Shown here piece by piece: positions 13,918 to 21,087 of a stretch of DNA of 41,835 bases (position 1 is the first letter of the stretch; the number at the start of each line of letters is the position of its first letter). The notes under the pieces are model-generated. The model was not told the origin of the DNA, searched no databases, and was given only the letters and a program-made list of their open reading frames with translations. Source of the stretch: a virus. Location: IMG/VR virus record IMGVR_UViG_3300025426_000055, positions 1 through 41,835 of that record; one strand, 5' to 3'. Position numbers and translations under genes: made by a program.

Positions 13918-14157
13918 ATGAGTTTAGACTCTTTGTATCAAAAAGCAAAAGTAGAAAATCCAAATGTAGCTGGCAAATGTTCGGTAGGTGCCTGGGCTAC
14001 TAATCTTAATGAGGCTGATTCTAAAGCCTTTGAAGAATCCTTAAATGATGATGACTTCTCTACTCGAAGTCTTCACACGCTTTACAAATCTGCAGGAGCA
14101 CCATTCGGACTAACAACGCTCAAAGAGCACAGAAACGGAAACTGTTCATGTCGCTAG
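13918..14157 (+). CDS. Small probable DNA-binding protein, unknown family
   Basis: 79 aa behind the very strong purine run AAAGGGGGGG, first gene after the copy 2 promoter. Short helices dominate: LDSLYQKAKVENPNV, the CSVGAWATNL segment, SKAFEESLND and TRSLHTLYKSAGAPFGLTTL, ending in HRNGNCSC. The compact multi-helix arrangement with a final basic, cysteine-containing tail suggests a small helix-turn-helix domain. It ends 10 nt inside the next gene. The next protein also opens with an MSL(D/E) helix, so the two might share this domain; this is a guess from the residues. Confidence 0.5.
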   Translation: MSLDSLYQKAKVENPNVAGKCSVGAWATNLNEADSKAFEESLNDDDFSTRSLHTLYKSAGAPFGLTTLKEHRNGNCSCR

Positions 14158-15287
14158 AAGACGCATACAACTCAGCCAAAGCAGACGGAGCGTTAAGTTC
14201 CATTGACAAACTACTCAAGGCTAACGGACTTACCCCAGATGATGTGGGTAAGATCAGCAAGGTCAGCCTGTCAACTAACCCAGATGATACTAAGATCATT
14301 CTGTCTCCTAAGTGGAGTGAGGGTCCTAAGTGGCAACCTGTACAGGCTGCAGACCCAGTAATCATTAATCCAAAACCAACCCCGACCCCTGCCCTGATCA
14401 GCAGTGGCTGGAAGGTTGCTGTCGCCCTGCCCGATCCACAGATCGGCTACCGTAAGAACGAGGACGGAACTCTAGATCCGTTCCATGATGAGGATGCTAT
14501 GGATGTGGCGCTTCAGATTGTAGGGCTAGACCACGGTCATCCACTAGACCAAATTATTAACTTGGGCGACTTCCTAGATCTCCCTATGTTTGGAACATAT
14601 GAACAGGAGTCTAACTTTGCTCATACTGCTCAGCTCGCTATTAATAGGGGCCATCGTTTTCTTGCTGAACAAAGGGCGAACGGTGGGGCAGATGCCCGCA
14701 TCATTCTTCTTGAGGGAAATCACGATAAGCGTCTCAATCGCTTTATTAACACTAATGCTGCTGCGGCATATGGTCTAAAAGTAGCCAACATGCCAGATTC
14801 TTGGCCAGTTTTAAGCCTACAGAATCTACTACGTTGTGATGAATTAGGGGTGGAGTTTATCGATGGTTACCCAGCTGGAGCACATTGGATTAATAAGCGC
14901 CTACGTGCTGTTCACGGTGATCGTGCTAATGCATCTGGCTCAACGGCTGCACAATATGCGAATTCGAATCCAAATATCTCTACGTTATTTGGTCATACTC
15001 ATCGCATGGAACAGCAATCCAAGACTGTATTTGATCGTGACCAGGCCATTAAAAGTGTCTCTTTTAGCCCGGGATGCCTCTGCAGGGTTGACGGTGCAGT
15101 CCCTTCCGTTAAGGGCGGTGTTGATGTCAAAGGCCAAGCTCTACAGTATTTTGAAAATTGGCAACAAGGAGTAAGTGTTATCTTCTTTAAAGATGGGGAC
15201 GATGACAGCTTCCACTTCGACCAAGTTCATATACATAAAGGTAAGACTATGTACCGCGGTCAGGAGATTGTAAGTACGCTTAAGTAA
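14148..15287 (+). CDS. Calcineurin-like metallophosphoesterase
   Basis: 379 aa. After about 80 residues of helix and linker, the metallophosphoesterase motifs appear in order: PDPQIGY (D96, Gln in place of the usual His of DxH), NLGDFLDL (D141), EGNHDKR (N191, H192), VHGD and FGHTHR. The Gln replacing the first His is a known variation in phage members. It should use two metal ions to cleave phosphodiesters; likely substrates are DNA ends or nucleotides, but they cannot be read from sequence. A strong terminator follows at 15,305, so it ends the transcript that begins at 13.86 kb. Confidence 0.82.
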   Translation: MSLEDAYNSAKADGALSSIDKLLKANGLTPDDVGKISKVSLSTNPDDTKIILSPKWSEGPKWQPVQAADPVIINPKPTPTPALISSGWKVAVALPDPQIGYRKNEDGTLDPFHDEDAMDVALQIVGLDHGHPLDQIINLGDFLDLPMFGTYEQESNFAHTAQLAINRGHRFLAEQRANGGADARIILLEGNHDKRLNRFINTNAAAAYGLKVANMPDSWPVLSLQNLLRCDELGVEFIDGYPAGAHWINKRLRAVHGDRANASGSTAAQYANSNPNISTLFGHTHRMEQQSKTVFDRDQAIKSVSFSPGCLCRVDGAVPSVKGGVDVKGQALQYFENWQQGVSVIFFKDGDDDSFHFDQVHIHKGKTMYRGQEIVSTLK

Positions 15288-15304
15288 CTGCGTTTAGCAG
15301 TACG

Positions 15305-15351
15305 AATAGGTCGGTGTAATGCATAATATGTGCATACGCCGACCTATTTTA
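15305..15351 (+). terminator. Long hairpin terminator after the metallophosphoesterase gene
   Basis: AATAGGTCGG (15,305-15,314) pairs perfectly with CCGACCTATT (15,339-15,348); the stem continues inward with one G-U pair and ATGCA/TGCAT pairing. TTTTATT follows. It separates the metallophosphoesterase gene from the lysis cassette. Confidence 0.75.
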
Positions 15352-15361
15352 TTGGAGAGAT

Positions 15362-15628
15362 GTGAGCCAAAACACTATTAATATTTTGCAAGGTATCTCT
15401 GCAGCGATTGCTATTATCGCAGCCGTAGGCGTTATTTTGCGCTGGGTAGTTAAGCACTATCTTTCAGAATTGAAGCCAAACCATGGGTCTTCTCTTAACG
15501 ATAAGATTAACCTGGAGATCATCCCTCTTCTTAAAGAGCTTAGGTCTCATCAGGAAAAGATTGCTTTAAAAGTAGCTAAGCTAGAGGGTCGCTTCGAACA
15601 ACACGTAGACGACGTAGAGGAGCAATAA
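15362..15628 (+). CDS. Membrane protein with one TM helix and coiled coil, holin candidate
   Basis: 88 aa with GTG start at 15,362 behind TTGGAGAG. One N-terminal transmembrane helix (ISAAIAIIAAVGVILRWVV, about residues 12-30) is followed by a charged helical tail (KINLEIIPLLKEL ... KVAKLEGRFEQHVDDVEEQ) predicted to be a coiled coil. It is coupled by TAATG to a papain-fold protein and lies 1 kb before the endolysin, so it may be a holin or spanin-like lysis accessory. A single TM with a long cytoplasmic tail is unusual for a classic holin. Confidence 0.6.
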   Translation: MSQNTINILQGISAAIAIIAAVGVILRWVVKHYLSELKPNHGSSLNDKINLEIIPLLKELRSHQEKIALKVAKLEGRFEQHVDDVEEQ

Positions 15629-16110
15629 TGGTTTATACACCGCGTCCAGGAGACTATGGTGTAGTTAAAACCAACGGCTTTATTGGCAGGCTCATCAGAT
15701 TAACCACAACAAGTAGGTGGAATCACGCCGTAATCTACATTGGCGATGGAGCACTTGTTGAGGCTAGACCTACTGGGGTTACTTTTGGCAAAGTAGACGA
15801 GTACCCTGTAATAGCCTGGAATCAACATGAGTACAGCCTTACTGATGAACAACGCAAGATCATCGTAGATTACGCTGTAGATCAAATTGGTAAGCCATAC
15901 GGCTATTTAGATATCTTTGTAATCTTCCTACGTGCTTTTGGCCTAAAACTACCTCCAACTAAGCTATGGATATCCCTAGCTAGGAGACAAGGTTTTATCT
16001 GCTCAGAGCTTGTATCTGAAGCATATGAGCATGCAAACTATTCACTAAGTAAAAAGCCCGATGCCCTTGTGACACCAGGTGATCTAGCAGAGAGGTTAAT
16101 CTACCAGTGA
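15628..16110 (+). CDS. YiiX-like permuted NlpC/P60 papain-fold protein
   Basis: 160 aa. RPGDYGVV, WNHAVIYIGDGALVEA (His) and IGKPYGYLDI precede GFICSELVSEAY with the candidate nucleophile cysteine, so the His comes before the Cys as in the circularly permuted NlpC/P60 group (YiiX/YaeF). Members include amidases and peptidases acting on cell-wall peptides, lipids or protein conjugates. A hydrophobic stretch IFVIFLRAFGLKL lies between. Placement between a TM protein and the endolysin suggests a wall-related or lysis role. Confidence 0.75.
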   Translation: MVYTPRPGDYGVVKTNGFIGRLIRLTTTSRWNHAVIYIGDGALVEARPTGVTFGKVDEYPVIAWNQHEYSLTDEQRKIIVDYAVDQIGKPYGYLDIFVIFLRAFGLKLPPTKLWISLARRQGFICSELVSEAYEHANYSLSKKPDALVTPGDLAERLIYQ

Positions 16111-16538
16111 CAGACGCACATAAGCAAGCAATGAATCTTCACCTTGCTGTCTCTATCCCTGCCCATGAGCCTCGTGAGACAGATCCGCACTACCACTTGT
16201 TCAATCAGGCTAAGGCTAGGATTAAAAAGCAAGGCCTATGGAAGTGCATAATTGATGATGACCTATGCTCTGGAGGACCTGAGCTACATCACAGCCACAT
16301 AGAATTTAGCCAGATCAACAATATGGATCCTGCTAAAGTTGAAAAAGCATTCGGACTACATTTTGAAAATGATGAAGACTTCCAGGAGTGGATTGAGTCC
16401 CCAGGAAATCTAGAGGTTCTCTGTGAGGCCCATCACCGTACACGCTTTGGCATACATGAGATCCCAGCCCCATTGTGGGAAACATTTAGATATCGCAAGA
16501 CAGGTACAGATCCTGCAGCGGAGGTGACACATGAGTAG
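16107..16538 (+). CDS. HNH-like endonuclease
   Basis: 143 aa from GTG 16,107, overlapping the previous stop (GTGA). WKCIIDDDLCSGGPELHHSH gives a cysteine pair and the HH of an HNH core; GNLEVLCEAHHRTRFG supplies the Asn and final His of the beta-beta-alpha metal motif. HNH proteins nick or cut DNA and in phages are homing nucleases or packaging partners. Here it is embedded in the lysis cassette, coupled by an 8-nt overlap to the endolysin gene, with no terminase seen. A free-standing homing nuclease is possible. Confidence 0.7.
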   Translation: MTDAHKQAMNLHLAVSIPAHEPRETDPHYHLFNQAKARIKKQGLWKCIIDDDLCSGGPELHHSHIEFSQINNMDPAKVEKAFGLHFENDEDFQEWIESPGNLEVLCEAHHRTRFGIHEIPAPLWETFRYRKTGTDPAAEVTHE

Positions 16539-17400
16539 CGGTTTAGATATTGTAAACATTGCACAGACCCAAATTGGGTTTATTGAGGGCCCTAACAATG
16601 ATAATCCATACGGCAAGTGGTACGGCATTCCAAATGAAAGTTACTGCGCCATGGGAGTTAGTTGGGTATTTGCCCAAGCTGGTCTCTCAGCTCTTGTTGC
16701 TGCCCAGACTGAAAAGGGTTTTGCATACTGCCCTGCAGGCTTGACATGGTTTCAAAAAAAGGGCCGTGTTGTAGGAAAGTATGAAGGGCAGCCAGGAGAT
16801 CTAGTATTTTATTCCTGGTCCGGTAATGGTGTTGCAGACCACGTAGAGATTATTGAGGCTGCATCTCGTGACGGCATTACTTGTATTGGATTTAATACCG
16901 GACCAGACAAATCAACTGGTAATCCTGCTAATGGTGATGGCGTATTTAGGGTTCATCGTCCCTACCTTTATGTCTTGGCTATCGTTCGCCCTGAGTATCC
17001 TGGTGCAGTTAAGCCAGCCTCTAGTAAAGCTGTTAACAATAAAGCTTTAGCTACAGGTGTCGCTGGTGTAACAGCTCTTGGTGGGGCCGGTGTTGCCGGA
17101 GTACACAATTCTACAAGCACCACACCTACAACTAAAACTACTGTCATAGTTGCTCCGCCATTCCCTGGATCTAAAGCCTTTAAGGCCGGCGCTAAAGGAA
17201 CAGCTGAGCTGATCGTAGCTAGGGCTCTTGCTAACGCAGGTTTACTTCCAATGAACTTAGTTTCTAACGTTCTTACACCTGAAGAAATAGCTTTGATTCC
17301 GGTTTATCAAGCTAAATATCCAGGCCTAGCTGCTGAGAAGAAAGCTGGAATTGTGGGTCCTAACACATACCTATCTATGGCAGCAAAGGCAGGATACTGA
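16531..17400 (+). CDS. Endolysin, CHAP domain with C-terminal wall-binding region
   Basis: 289 aa. The CHAP amidase/peptidase spans about residues 8-155: DIVNIAQTQIGFIEGP, catalytic C39 in ESYCAMGVSWVF, QPGDLVFYSW, H104 in ADHVEII and the polar residue in CIGFNTG. A Gly/Ala/Thr linker (about 165-215) leads to a C-terminal part (FPGSKAFKAGAKGTAE ... AGIVGPNTYLSMA) that resembles a diverged peptidoglycan-binding domain (GxVGPxT). It should cut the peptide part of host peptidoglycan. No signal peptide, so export needs a holin; candidates flank it on both sides. Confidence 0.88.
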   Translation: MSSGLDIVNIAQTQIGFIEGPNNDNPYGKWYGIPNESYCAMGVSWVFAQAGLSALVAAQTEKGFAYCPAGLTWFQKKGRVVGKYEGQPGDLVFYSWSGNGVADHVEIIEAASRDGITCIGFNTGPDKSTGNPANGDGVFRVHRPYLYVLAIVRPEYPGAVKPASSKAVNNKALATGVAGVTALGGAGVAGVHNSTSTTPTTKTTVIVAPPFPGSKAFKAGAKGTAELIVARALANAGLLPMNLVSNVLTPEEIALIPVYQAKYPGLAAEKKAGIVGPNTYLSMAAKAGY

Positions 17401-17726
17401 TGAAGCTGTTTCAAAAACTATCTGACTGGGCCGCAGTATCCTTTGGATCCCCTTGGTTCTTTATCTTTCACCTGCTTTGGTGGGGAAGCTGGGTAGTCTT
17501 TGCCATAGAGCCGTTCCCGTACGGACTCTTAACTCTCATAGTTTCTTTGGAGTCTATTCTTTTATCCGGGTTGATCTTGAACGCTACTAACCGTTCAGGT
17601 GAGGAAGATAGGCGCATTATTAGTAAGGATCTAAAGCTAGATCAGGCAACCCATAATCATATTGAGGAAATGCGCAGGCATATCAACCTGATTATGGATC
17701 ATATGGGCGTAGAAGACAGCAAGTAG
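17400..17726 (+). CDS. DUF1003-like membrane protein, holin candidate
   Basis: 108 aa, ATG 17,400 overlapping the endolysin stop. Two transmembrane helices (WFFIFHLLWWGSWVVFAIE, about 19-37, and GLLTLIVSLESILLSGLIL, about 42-60), then the NATNRSGEEDRR segment and a helical cytoplasmic tail with several His residues. The order W..F/P-rich first helix, second helix with SLESILL and a following N-R-x-x-E-x-D-R segment matches DUF1003 membrane proteins. Its place right after the endolysin makes it the best holin candidate in the window. Confidence 0.68.
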   Translation: MKLFQKLSDWAAVSFGSPWFFIFHLLWWGSWVVFAIEPFPYGLLTLIVSLESILLSGLILNATNRSGEEDRRIISKDLKLDQATHNHIEEMRRHINLIMDHMGVEDSK

Positions 17727-17740
17727 CCTATGAGCTGTTT

Positions 17741-17767
17741 CTGTGGTAGACTATTTAATAGAGGGGT
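17741..17767 (+). promoter_or_regulatory. Promoter, copy 3 of the repeated box
   Basis: The box CTGTGGTAGACTATTTAATA runs from 17,741, with TAGACT (17,747-17,752) as the -10. A clear -35 is not visible at the usual distance, so recognition may rely on the extended -10 (TGTGG before it) or an activator. AGAGGGG serves as ribosome site for ATG 17,774. Confidence 0.55.
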
Positions 17768-17773
17768 ATAAAG

Positions 17774-18004
17774 ATGATTAAACTTAATCTTAAAAGTCCT
17801 GTGTCAGTGGGTATTGGAAGCTCTGCCGCGTTTAGTGCGTGGGCAGCATCTGGCTTTTCACCGGACTTGAGGCATATAGGCCTTGCTATATCGGCTGGAC
17901 TAGCCGGTACTGCTCAGCCTAGCTTCTCCTCTTCCCAGCCAAACGTTCAGGCTGAATCCCACATTGTTACACCATACGTAAACAATGTAACACCTACAGA
18001 ATAA
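17774..18004 (+). CDS. Small hydrophobic protein, unknown function
   Basis: 76 aa, first gene after the copy 3 promoter, with AGAGGGG eight bases upstream. Residues about 9-48 are rich in Ala, Gly, Ser (SVGIGSSAAFSAWAASGF, HIGLAISAGLAGTA) and could form one or two weak membrane helices; the tail is polar and Ser/Asn-rich. It follows the lysis genes and precedes another small hydrophobic protein, so it could belong to the lysis system or be a minor virion protein. No family recognised. Confidence 0.5.
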   Translation: MIKLNLKSPVSVGIGSSAAFSAWAASGFSPDLRHIGLAISAGLAGTAQPSFSSSQPNVQAESHIVTPYVNNVTPTE

Positions 18005-18014
18005 GGAATATAAA

Positions 18015-18314
18015 ATGCACCTACCACAATCGGAAAAAGCACTTGTCGAGCACTATCTTTATGCAACAGCCGCATCAGCTGTAGCAATTTATCAGACAGG
18101 AAACCACCACCTCAAGCATGTTCTCTGGGCTGCTGTTATCGGTGTAGTCGGTCCAATCCTGGCTCGTTTTAATACCAAAGGTGTTGTAGCAGATCTTTCA
18201 AAGAAGGAGCACCTTGACGCAGTAACAACTGCAGCTCTCACTTCTGTAGCAACCGCTGCAGTAGCAGACGCTCAGAAGGCTGTAGCTAAAGCTGCTGTAG
18301 AGGCAGCTAAGTAG
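18015..18314 (+). CDS. Small membrane-associated protein, unknown function
   Basis: 99 aa behind AAGGAATA. A predicted membrane helix (VLWAAVIGVVGPILARF, about 36-52) is followed by a long Ala-rich amphipathic helix (LDAVTTAALTSVATAAVADA, continuing with QKAVAKAAVEAAK). One TM plus an Ala-rich helical tail would suit a pore-forming or membrane-anchoring protein, including a holin. A textbook terminator follows, so this gene ends the transcript that begins at 17.74 kb. Confidence 0.52.
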   Translation: MHLPQSEKALVEHYLYATAASAVAIYQTGNHHLKHVLWAAVIGVVGPILARFNTKGVVADLSKKEHLDAVTTAALTSVATAAVADAQKAVAKAAVEAAK

Positions 18315-18330
18315 CCTGATTAAAGTAATT

Positions 18331-18362
18331 AGCCGGGGAATACACCCCGGCTTTTTGCTTTT
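18331..18362 (+). terminator. Rho-independent terminator
   Basis: AGCCGGGG (18,331-18,338) and CCCCGGCT (18,345-18,352) form an 8-bp GC-rich stem with a 6-nt loop, followed by TTTTGCTTTT. It closes the lysis/membrane transcript. A possible new -10 (GGTATACT, 18,366-18,373) follows, before ATG 18,396. Confidence 0.88.
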
Positions 18363-18365
18363 CAG

Positions 18366-18373
18366 GGTATACT
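18366..18373 (+). promoter_or_regulatory. Candidate extended -10 promoter (GGTATACT)
   Basis: TATACT fits the actinobacterial TAnnnT -10 and shares GGTAnACT with the repeated box (GGTAGACT). No convincing -35 is seen because the terminator occupies that position. It would restart transcription for the block of small genes from 18,396. Confidence 0.35.
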
Positions 18374-18395
18374 GGGGACGTTCAAGGGAGTAGAC

Positions 18396-18941
18396 ATGCC
18401 TCAGTCGCATCAAAACTGGCAGTACCTCGGTGCTAGCGGTTATGTAGGAGCGTACACCACTACGGGTGGTGGCGGTACTCCTGTAGCCCCACGTAGCTCT
18501 ATGGACTTTTTGCGTATGGGTATTGGTCGCGCACCTCAAGCGGAATATCCAGATGGTTACCTAGGAACAATTCGTACTCGTCGTGATGATAAGGGTAAGC
18601 CTTATTCTATTGGCGACACTGTTCTTGACTCTCTTAAGAATCGTCAGAATCAACGTGCCTATCAACGTGGTGTTCACCGTGGAGAACGTATTGATCCCGC
18701 TCAGTATTTGTGGCCTCAGAATCTTGAGCCAGATCGCGGAGTCAAATCTAAAAACTATAAGGTCCAGGAGGTTGCCGGGGCAGTGGTCTACATGGGTAAG
18801 AGAAACGCTCCTAAGATGGCGTTGGCTCCTGCACCACACCTTGTTAATGATGGTAAAGCCGATGTATCAGCAAACGTACCTGCAGAGTTTAATCCTCGCA
18901 CAGCTCAGAACTTCACTCACCTATCCCCTAAGTGGAAATAA
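18396..18941 (+). CDS. Hypothetical protein, possibly virion-associated
   Basis: 181 aa behind AAGGGAG, the first gene after the terminator. It is rich in Gly, Arg, Tyr and Pro with short ordered stretches (GYVGAYTTTGGGGTPVAP, SIGDTVLDSLKNRQNQRAYQ). The composition, mostly loops and turns with few long hydrophobic strands, resembles small structural or scaffold-like phage proteins, but no family is recognised. The following block of small genes shares this low-complexity character. Confidence 0.5.
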   Translation: MPQSHQNWQYLGASGYVGAYTTTGGGGTPVAPRSSMDFLRMGIGRAPQAEYPDGYLGTIRTRRDDKGKPYSIGDTVLDSLKNRQNQRAYQRGVHRGERIDPAQYLWPQNLEPDRGVKSKNYKVQEVAGAVVYMGKRNAPKMALAPAPHLVNDGKADVSANVPAEFNPRTAQNFTHLSPKWK

Positions 18942-18943
18942 CT

Positions 18944-19174
18944 ATGCAAGAAGATCATAACTTTCTACCAGATAATCCTGAATGGGATCAAGAACATCTT
19001 GATGAGTATGTTAAGACTGGCGCCGCATCCCATAAAGATTTTGGACATGGTGACACTTGTGCTTGGTGTAACGAAGCAATATCTCGCGGCATGGAAGCAA
19101 AAATGGGTTTATCAACTCACCTTAAAATGGGTATGATAGAGAGTAAGTTTAGGAAACGTTATGGACCAGTCTAA
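18944..19174 (+). CDS. Small protein with HGDTCAWCN zinc-knuckle motif
   Basis: The frame is open from GTG 18,932, but ATG 18,944, three bases after the previous stop, is preferred. The 76-aa product is acidic at the N-terminus and carries DFGHGDTCAWCNEAI in the middle. The same pattern (HG-x-x-C-x-x-CN) appears in the protein at 19,974, so both probably share a small metal-binding module. The C-terminus is basic (SKFRKRYGPV). It overlaps the next gene by 14 nt. Function unknown. Confidence 0.55.
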   Translation: MQEDHNFLPDNPEWDQEHLDEYVKTGAASHKDFGHGDTCAWCNEAISRGMEAKMGLSTHLKMGMIESKFRKRYGPV

Positions 19175-19613
19175 ACGCCCAGGACACCTGGCTACATGTG
19201 GAGCAGATTGCAAAAAGAATCACGGCGGTCGCCCTAAATCTGGCAAGCGCCCTACCCTTTCAGAACAACGTGTTAATGAGGGCTACTATAGTCATAGAGA
19301 CGTTGCAGACATGCTTGGTATACACCCTGACACTGTGCATAAGCTTACTCGCATTAATAAGATTCCTGTAGAGCGTAGAGAAAAAGGTATTGGGGGACAT
19401 CATGATCTCTTTTACCCCAAAGACGCTATCCACGCATTGCGCGATAAGTTAAGTCGTGGAGTTACCGGCTCTGCACTTAAAGAGGTTAAAGCACAAAACC
19501 CTATTAAGCAGATAAATGGCGTTGAAAGCCTATACTGCGAAAACTGCAATACTGATGTGCCTCTTGAAGAGGCAGTAATGCATGAACGAGGACACAGAAC
19601 GGGGAATCTATAA
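19161..19613 (+). CDS. MerR/excisionase-like HTH protein with zinc finger
   Basis: 150 aa. The N-terminus has CGADCKKNHGGRPKSGKRPT (basic, two cysteines). Residues about 42-95 form a winged helix: YYSHRDVADMLGIHPDTVHK, then LTRINKIPVERREKG and HHDLFYPKDAIHALRDKL. The C-terminal part has a C-x2-C...H...H pattern (LYCENCNTDVPLEEAVMHER, then GHRTG), a possible C2H2-type finger. It probably binds specific DNA as a regulator or directionality factor. The same winged-helix-plus-cysteine-finger design recurs in the BldC-like gene at 20,297. Confidence 0.65.
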   Translation: MDQSKRPGHLATCGADCKKNHGGRPKSGKRPTLSEQRVNEGYYSHRDVADMLGIHPDTVHKLTRINKIPVERREKGIGGHHDLFYPKDAIHALRDKLSRGVTGSALKEVKAQNPIKQINGVESLYCENCNTDVPLEEAVMHERGHRTGNL

Positions 19614-19972
19614 TGGAAGATGCAAATGGCGTCTATGACTATAGTAAGGGTCGCCCTATAGTTAATGAGGATCCAGAACCAAGTCTTCTTCGGTATGACT
19701 TCATGGGTCCTTTTGCCAATGCTCAAGAAGCATTTATGGCTAGAGCCCTTAAGTCTGCTACAATGCCAGCTGCCTTGATCCCAGATCTAATTCGTCCTCC
19801 TCTACCTCAGGTGCAGTTATTCCCACCTCGCTTTGGATATCGCACCCGTCAGCTGGGCATTCAAGATGTTATGGACGTTAATAACGCCTTCCAGCCAACT
19901 CGTGTAGACTTTACTCGTGAGCCTGGTGGCTATCAAGGCACAGCTCGTAACGTATCAGAAAGTGTATGGTAA
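19613..19972 (+). CDS. Hypothetical protein, proline-rich
   Basis: 119 aa, start overlapping the previous stop (TAATG). The middle carries a helix (NAQEAFMARALKSATMPAAL) and a Pro-rich stretch (IPDLIRPPLPQVQLFPPRFG), with an aromatic and Arg-rich C-terminal half. This suggests an extended protein that docks onto a partner. No family recognised; context is the block of small unknown genes. Confidence 0.5.
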   Translation: MEDANGVYDYSKGRPIVNEDPEPSLLRYDFMGPFANAQEAFMARALKSATMPAALIPDLIRPPLPQVQLFPPRFGYRTRQLGIQDVMDVNNAFQPTRVDFTREPGGYQGTARNVSESVW

Positions 19973-19973
19973 T

Positions 19974-20297
19974 ATGGCTATTGATAAGAAAGCTTGGTAT
20001 CGACGTCTTCATTTAAATGAAGCTATGAAGCAACAAGAACTTCGTCAAAAACATAATATGCAGCCTTTAGAGGGTCCTTGGTACATGGGACATGATGATC
20101 CTGACTGTGAAGAGTGTAGCTTAGTTAGGTCTAACGGTGAAAAAAGTAAGTTTTTTGTAAGGGCGCATGTAGAAGATCCACGCAATAATCCAAGTAACTT
20201 AAATCATGGAAATAGTTGCGAGTACTGTAACACAGCCGTACTTAATGATATGACAAGAAACGATCATTTTGATACCGGCAGCGGAGAAGGTAAATAA
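19974..20297 (+). CDS. Small zinc-knuckle protein with NDHFDTGS tail
   Basis: The frame extends upstream to 19,917, inside the preceding gene; ATG 19,974 right after that gene's stop is preferred (107 aa). It has CEECSLV in the first half and LNHGNSCEYCNTAVL in the second, two cysteine pairs that may form one zinc site. It ends with MTRNDHFDTGSGEGK. The first module recurs at 18,944 and the NDHF tail in the protein at 21,812, suggesting these small proteins share pieces. Function unknown. Confidence 0.55.
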   Translation: MAIDKKAWYRRLHLNEAMKQQELRQKHNMQPLEGPWYMGHDDPDCEECSLVRSNGEKSKFFVRAHVEDPRNNPSNLNHGNSCEYCNTAVLNDMTRNDHFDTGSGEGK

Positions 20298-20545
20298 TGT
20301 CTAAAAGAAACTACCCTGAAGATAACGAATTTCCTAAACTTTACTCCCCACAGGAGGTAGGCCGCCTATTTAAAGTAGACCCTAGAACGGTAGGGCGTTG
20401 GGCACAGACTGGTAAAATTAAGGCTGTTAGAACACCGGGCGGGCATACAAGGTTTCCTGAACATGCCATTAACGCCATTTCTAACGGGGTATGCAGAAAC
20501 TGCTCTACCTTACGTCTAGATGATGGGTCGTGTAATTGTGGATGA
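20297..20545 (+). CDS. BldC-like MerR-family DNA-binding protein with C-terminal zinc knuckle
   Basis: 82 aa, start overlapping the previous stop (TAATG). Residues about 14-62 follow Streptomyces BldC closely: LYSPQEVGRLFKVDPRTVGR, WAQTGKIKAVRTPGGHTRF. BldC is a small MerR-like protein that binds direct repeats cooperatively and delays sporulation. Here the winged helix is followed by CRNCSTLRLDDGSCNC, a C-x2-C...C-x-C finger that BldC lacks. It may bind phage or host promoters. Plain excisionase function is an alternative, but no integrase is seen in the window. Confidence 0.78.
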   Translation: MSKRNYPEDNEFPKLYSPQEVGRLFKVDPRTVGRWAQTGKIKAVRTPGGHTRFPEHAINAISNGVCRNCSTLRLDDGSCNCG

Positions 20546-20711
20546 AGATGTATCAACCTTAACTATCTATGATGGTACTTTGCCGTGTAAGAAGTGTGGA
20601 TACCCTATGACTCCGCTAGAAGCTATGTATAGCGATGATGGTCTATGCCCATACTGCCGCAATGAGAAGTATGAAAAGCACGCCAAGAATTTGATGTCCG
20701 ATGAAAGGTAA
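20520..20711 (+). CDS. Small zinc-ribbon protein
   Basis: 63 aa, ATG 20,520 overlapping the BldC-like gene by 26 nt, with GTG 20,538 as a possible later start. LPCKKCGYPMTP and GLCPYCRNEKYEKHAKN form a standard two-knuckle zinc ribbon. The C-terminal helix is basic. It is one of the many small zinc proteins in this genome; the role is unknown. Confidence 0.58.
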   Translation: MMGRVIVDEDVSTLTIYDGTLPCKKCGYPMTPLEAMYSDDGLCPYCRNEKYEKHAKNLMSDER

Positions 20712-20898
20712 ACAATTCACCTCAGTAGCTAGCTGGGAGAAGAAGTCTGCCGGTCAATGGGTTTCTGGCGTCGCATCCGGGTTAAATCCTGGAAGCAAGA
20801 CGGCCAGTACCAAGCGCAGGCAGAAGACTAGCCACGCTAGGGGCAAAAAAGTTACACGTCCGAGGGTCCCAAAGCACCATAACCCTGACAAAGATTAA
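20701..20898 (+). CDS. Small very basic protein
   Basis: 65 aa overlapping the previous gene by 11 nt, with GATGTCCGATGAAAG context at the start. The C-terminal two thirds are Lys/Arg/His-rich (KTASTKRRQKTSHARGKKVT, RPRVPKHHNPDKD), likely disordered and nucleic-acid binding. It might neutralise DNA or bind RNA. No family recognised. Confidence 0.5.
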   Translation: MKGKQFTSVASWEKKSAGQWVSGVASGLNPGSKTASTKRRQKTSHARGKKVTRPRVPKHHNPDKD

Positions 20899-20919
20899 AA
20901 ATAAGGAGATAATTACACC

Positions 20920-21087
20920 ATGGCAAAGAAGAAGGCTAGTAGTAAGATTAAGGACCCACACGGCAAGGATATGGACTATAAGGTTGAAAAACTGAAGGTC
21001 ATGACTCCTGAGCGTAAGGCTGAAATTGAAGCTAAGGCAAAAGCCAAGCACGCACCTAAGCCAGCAGCAAAGAAAAAGGCAAAATAA
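20920..21087 (+). CDS. Small lysine/alanine-rich protein (55 aa)
   Basis: ATG 20,920 lies behind AAGGAG (20,902-20,907) and the stop overlaps the next ATG (TAATG), both supporting translation. The product starts AKKKASSKIKDPHGKD and ends in a Lys/Ala repeat (KAEIEAKAKAKHAPKPAAKK), similar in composition to histone-H1-like tails. It probably binds DNA or RNA non-specifically. Confidence 0.55.
   Translation: MAKKKASSKIKDPHGKDMDYKVEKLKVMTPERKAEIEAKAKAKHAPKPAAKKKAK

Noticed and set aside
18561-18960. Frames on both strands over the 181-aa gene (92 aa minus, 125 aa plus)
   Set aside because: They overlap the better supported gene 18,396-18,941, which has AAGGGAG and follows a terminator; the alternatives are Leu/Ile/Arg-rich without start signals.
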